Shown in pieces: positions 31,719-34,707 of a stretch of 34,707 bases of DNA (positions are counted from its first letter, which is position 1; every line of letters begins with the position of its first letter). The stretch is from Candidatus Accumulibacter adjunctus (lineage in GTDB: Bacteria > Pseudomonadota > Gammaproteobacteria > Burkholderiales > Rhodocyclaceae). The position numbers and the translations under genes are program-made. The notes below the pieces were generated by a model. It made no database searches. It was not told where the DNA came from and saw nothing but the letters and a program-made list of their open reading frames with translations. The DNA lies in NCBI GenBank assembly GCA_000585015.1, contig JFAX01000007.1:26077-60783 (forward strand). The letters run 5' to 3'.

Positions 31719-34655
31719 ATGGCCACCCGCTCCCCCGCCAAAGCCGCCGCGCCGAGTACCAAGCCAACAGCGCCACCAGCGCCGGCAGCGTCGCGCCCGC
31801 GACCGGCGGCCGCGCTCGCGCCGTCGACGAAGCAGGCGGGCGGTGCGGCCGTCAAGCTCGGCGGCGAAACTCCCGCGGGCGACGATCTCGCGCCGGGCGT
31901 GATGGACCTCAAGACGATGGGTGGCACGTTCAAGCCGCCGGCGCCGATTGCCGCCTTCCTCGACGGTCGTCAGCGCTCGCGCGTCAGTACCCGCTTCGGC
32001 AAACTGGCCGACGGGGCGATCGAGGTCGAGACGCGCGCCAAGGGAAAGTATCAGGTCCGCAACCAGCGCCTGTCGCTTTCGCACCCGCTGTTCGCGCGCA
32101 TCGGCGAGGCGGCGCCGGGGCTGGCGCCATGCATCGAGGTGAACGTCGCGAGCGAGAAGATAGAGGGCCGCGTTGGCTTTGCCGCCGGCGCCAAACTCGA
32201 CGCTTTCGACGCCCAGATCGGCAAGGCGCCCGAGCTGCTGGGGCTGGTCGGGATCAGCCTCGGCGCGCTCTCGGGAGTCGTCAACAGCATCGCCGGCGGC
32301 AAGCTGAAGGTCGGCCTGAGCAGCGTCCCGATCACGCTCGGCCAGGCGTTCAGCGGCAAGGTGACGCTGGTCGCCGAGGACGAGACGATCACTTTCGACG
32401 CCAGTGCGACGATCAACGTCAAGGGCCTGGCCACCGGCAACCTCGAGATGAAGCGCACGGCCGACGGGCTGATCACCGGCAAGGCGGCGGTCGGGCTGCA
32501 GTTGCCGAAGAACCTCAGCGGCAGTGTGGACGTGGCCTGGGACGGCCGCGCGGTCAGCGGCGAGGGCAAGGTCGGCTACAAGGGCGAGAAGCTTTCCGGC
32601 GATGTGACGTTGCGGCTGATGGAAAGAGCGCAGGCGCAGCAGCTCGAGGAGCAAAAGAAGGCGCCACCGGAGCAGGCGCCGCCGGCGCCTTCGCCCGCTG
32701 CCGCCAAGGCGGCGAAGAAGGTCGACTACGTGGTGTTCGGCGAGGGCGACCTTGCCTTTGCCTTCAACGCCTGGCTCAACGGCACCGCGCACGTCATCGT
32801 GGACCCCAAGGGCTACGTCACGATCATCGGCAAGATCACGCCGCAACAGGAGTTCGAGCTTTTTCCGCAGAAGGATTACGTCAAGCCGCTCTTCAAGGTC
32901 GAGATCCGGGCCTCGTACGGAATCCCGGTGGTCGGCAATATCTTCATCTTCGCCAACGTCGGGATGGACGCCTTCGCCAAGCTCGGCCCGGCGAAGTTCT
33001 ACAAGATCATCGTCCAGGGCACCTACTCGACCGACCCCACCAAAGCCAGGGACTTCAGCATCCAGGGAACGCTGAACATCTCGGCGGCAGCCGGCGCGCG
33101 GCTGCGCGGCGAGGCGGGGGCGGGGCTCGAAGTGCTCGGCCACGACATCAAGGCCGGCGCCGGCGTGAACGGCATCGCCGGCATCAAGGGCTACGCAGAA
33201 GCGACGCCGACCATCGGCTATCGCGAGAAGGCCGCGCCCGGCGAGGACAGGAAAGGCGAGTGGTTCATCCGCGGTGACCTGGAGATCGTCGGCCAGCCTT
33301 TCCTCTGCCTCAGCGGCGACCTCTTCGTCGAGATCGACGCGCCGTGGTGGTCGCCAGTGCCCGACAAGAAGTGGACCTGGCCACTCGGCGGCAAGGAGTG
33401 GCCGCTCGGCAGCTCGCTCGGCTTCGGCGCCTCAATCGACTACGTATTCGGTTCCGGGCAGTGGCCGAAGCTGGACCTCAAACCGGTCGAGTTCTCCGCC
33501 GACAAGTTCATGACCGATCTCTATGCCGACAAGGCGAAGTCGGGCAAGGGCGGCGATATCGAGAAGCCCGGCAAGTGGAACGACAAGAACAGCAAGGCCG
33601 CCGACCCGCCGCCGAAGTCGTCGCCCAAAGGCAATGCCACCGCCGGCAAGGCGCCGGCGCTATCGCCCGCGAAGTCCCGGGTTCAGCCCGGCGGCACCGG
33701 CAAGGGCGGCAAGCACGTCGATCCCAACGCACGTACGGCAACAGGGAAATCGGTCAAGCAGTATCAGGATGAGGCGGTGAAGAAGGGGGGTAAGCCCGCG
33801 GGGGGTGAGGTCAAGGCGGGGAGCGGGAAGGCGGCGGGGGCCGGCAAGGACAAGGATTCACGCCGCGAGCAGGTAACGCAGGCACTGGGGGCACTGGACC
33901 AGGTCACGGCTCGGCATGCCAAGGACGGCGCCGGCAAGGAAACCGTCGCGACCGACGTCAAGGCCGTCCGCAGGAAGTTCTCCGAGGTGTTCAAGTCGCT
34001 TGATGTGGTCGACGGCGGAACGACATGGGACTACGCCTATGAGATCAACCCAAAAGGAAAAGGAAAAGGGCCAAAACAGGTAAAGAAGGCCGCGGCCCTT
34101 TCGTATCCGAAACCAATGAAGCTTGCTGGAGAGACTGTCGGCACGGAGATGACGATCGACTGGATGAACCACAAGTTCCCCAAAAAGCATCCGGGATCCC
34201 CTCCGAAATCTGGCGTCCAGCAGAAGCTGATGGACCTCCTGCCTACCGAGCCGGGCAACAAGAGCACCCACAAGTTCGTTCGCGGCCATTTGCTCAACGA
34301 ACACCTCGGCGGCGAAGGCGTCGCCGAGAACCTCTTCCCGATCACGGGGTTCGCGAATAGCAAACATCTGCACTCGACTGAAAGCCGGATCAAGAAGTGG
34401 GTCGAAGAGAAGAAGGACAAATGGGTCTGGTATCGGGTTCGCGTCGGCTCATTCAAGAATGACTTGACGTCGAATGACGTCGACAAGAACTATGTCGATA
34501 GCACGTTGAGTTGCGAAGCCGCGTTAAAGGACGAATCCGGAAAGAAAGCCGAGGCATTCCAGACGACGATCACCTCAACCTACCGGGATCCCAAGCGGAC
34601 CGCTGCCGTCATCGAGGAACTACCAACGACAGGAGGCCGCAAAAAGCAACCATGA
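31719..34655 (+). CDS. putative injected effector: long beta-rich N-terminus with a C-terminal DNA/RNA non-specific endonuclease domain
   Basis: This 978-residue protein begins with a Pro/Ala-rich disordered stretch (about 1-50). Long beta-rich regions follow (about 60-300 and 340-600; for example YVVFGEGDLAFAFNAWLNGT and FLCLSGDLFVEIDAPWWSP), then a Lys/Gly/Pro-rich linker (about 605-720). Residues about 740-978 form the toxin part. KFVRGHLLNEHLGGEGVAEN, then LFPITGFANSKHLHSTESRI, matches the EndoNS/His-Me-finger pattern of polymorphic toxins, with H857 as likely general base and N871 as likely metal ligand. The gene ends the operon segment, 9 bases after the AAA+ gene. The nuclease-encoding part looks less GC-rich than the N-terminal part. 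No DUF4157 HExxH domain is present. Effector role is inference. Confidence 0.85.
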   Translation: MATRSPAKAAAPSTKPTAPPAPAASRPRPAAALAPSTKQAGGAAVKLGGETPAGDDLAPGVMDLKTMGGTFKPPAPIAAFLDGRQRSRVSTRFGKLADGAIEVETRAKGKYQVRNQRLSLSHPLFARIGEAAPGLAPCIEVNVASEKIEGRVGFAAGAKLDAFDAQIGKAPELLGLVGISLGALSGVVNSIAGGKLKVGLSSVPITLGQAFSGKVTLVAEDETITFDASATINVKGLATGNLEMKRTADGLITGKAAVGLQLPKNLSGSVDVAWDGRAVSGEGKVGYKGEKLSGDVTLRLMERAQAQQLEEQKKAPPEQAPPAPSPAAAKAAKKVDYVVFGEGDLAFAFNAWLNGTAHVIVDPKGYVTIIGKITPQQEFELFPQKDYVKPLFKVEIRASYGIPVVGNIFIFANVGMDAFAKLGPAKFYKIIVQGTYSTDPTKARDFSIQGTLNISAAAGARLRGEAGAGLEVLGHDIKAGAGVNGIAGIKGYAEATPTIGYREKAAPGEDRKGEWFIRGDLEIVGQPFLCLSGDLFVEIDAPWWSPVPDKKWTWPLGGKEWPLGSSLGFGASIDYVFGSGQWPKLDLKPVEFSADKFMTDLYADKAKSGKGGDIEKPGKWNDKNSKAADPPPKSSPKGNATAGKAPALSPAKSRVQPGGTGKGGKHVDPNARTATGKSVKQYQDEAVKKGGKPAGGEVKAGSGKAAGAGKDKDSRREQVTQALGALDQVTARHAKDGAGKETVATDVKAVRRKFSEVFKSLDVVDGGTTWDYAYEINPKGKGKGPKQVKKAAALSYPKPMKLAGETVGTEMTIDWMNHKFPKKHPGSPPKSGVQQKLMDLLPTEPGNKSTHKFVRGHLLNEHLGGEGVAENLFPITGFANSKHLHSTESRIKKWVEEKKDKWVWYRVRVGSFKNDLTSNDVDKNYVDSTLSCEAALKDESGKKAEAFQTTITSTYRDPKRTAAVIEELPTTGGRKKQP

Positions 34656-34707
34656 TCATGCAGGGGGCACACATGCCCGTATGCTCGTAATCATTCACTC
34701 CCCTACA
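34656..34707 (+). other. window end after the effector gene
   Basis: Only 52 bases remain. No hairpin terminator is visible and no immunity gene is contained. An ATG at 34681 opens a frame (MLVIIHSPT) that runs off the edge, but it has no good ribosome-binding site, so it is not called as a gene. Confidence 0.4.

Noticed and set aside
30197-33277. 1026-codon plus-strand ORF spanning the AAA+ and effector genes in another frame
   Set aside because: It crosses the boundary of two real genes, is Arg/Gly/Ala-rich without motifs, and both real frames carry recognised domains.
1-34707. CRISPR arrays, tRNA or rRNA genes, insertion sequences, attachment sites
   Set aside because: No regularly spaced repeats, no tRNA- or rRNA-like segments, no transposase motifs and no terminal inverted repeats were seen on reading both strands.

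Overview
The window is almost entirely one co-directional gene cluster for a phage-tail-like contractile injection system of the extracellular (eCIS; Afp/PVC-like) lineage. By eye the DNA is GC-rich (about 65%, not counted), with short gaps and many ATGA, GTGA and TGATG overlaps. Gene content suggests a high-GC proteobacterium. A betaproteobacterium is my guess; no rRNA or housekeeping gene is present to confirm it.

Layout. (1) Positions 1-1640 form a control module: a sigma-54 enhancer-binding protein gene (263-1264) with its own sigma-70-like promoter, a hairpin terminator, a non-coding stretch with inverted repeats, and a consensus -24/-12 sigma-54 promoter (TGGCAC-N5-TTGC, 1510-1524) facing the structural genes. 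(2) Positions 1643-3415 hold a small possible winged-helix protein, a DUF4255 (Pvc16-like) cap protein and an unassigned beta-rich protein. (3) Positions 3447-9917 hold two sheath/tube pairs. The first sheath is about 1000 residues because of an Ala-rich insertion; the second carries a fibronectin-III-like insertion. (4) Positions 9914-20611 hold the baseplate and hub: LysM adaptor (Pvc7-like), DUF5908-like small protein (Pvc6-like), gp27-like hub, gp5-like spike as a separate gene, a 714-residue protein with a hydrophobic C-terminus, gp25, a gpJ/gp6-like wedge and a very large tail-protein-I wedge. (5) Positions 20628-24627 hold three proteins of unknown role, two sharing an N-terminal motif. 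(6) Positions 24687-27473 hold a surface module: a signal-peptide protein with a CBM9-like domain and C-terminal membrane anchor, and a non-canonical Lgt-family membrane enzyme. (7) Positions 27473-31709 hold a possible tape-measure protein and the AAA+ ATPase (Pvc15-like). (8) Positions 31719-34655 encode a 978-residue protein ending in a His-Asn nuclease domain, a likely injected effector. No immunity gene is visible before the window ends.

Working model (inference): the sigma-54 activator turns on the operon at the 1510 promoter. Sheath, tube, hub and baseplate assemble a contractile particle with help from the AAA+ ATPase, and the terminal nuclease is the cargo. The 714-residue hydrophobic-tail protein and the CBM9/Lgt-like pair may tie the particle or its release to the producer's envelope. 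No PAAR tip gene and no clear receptor-binding fibre gene were recognised.
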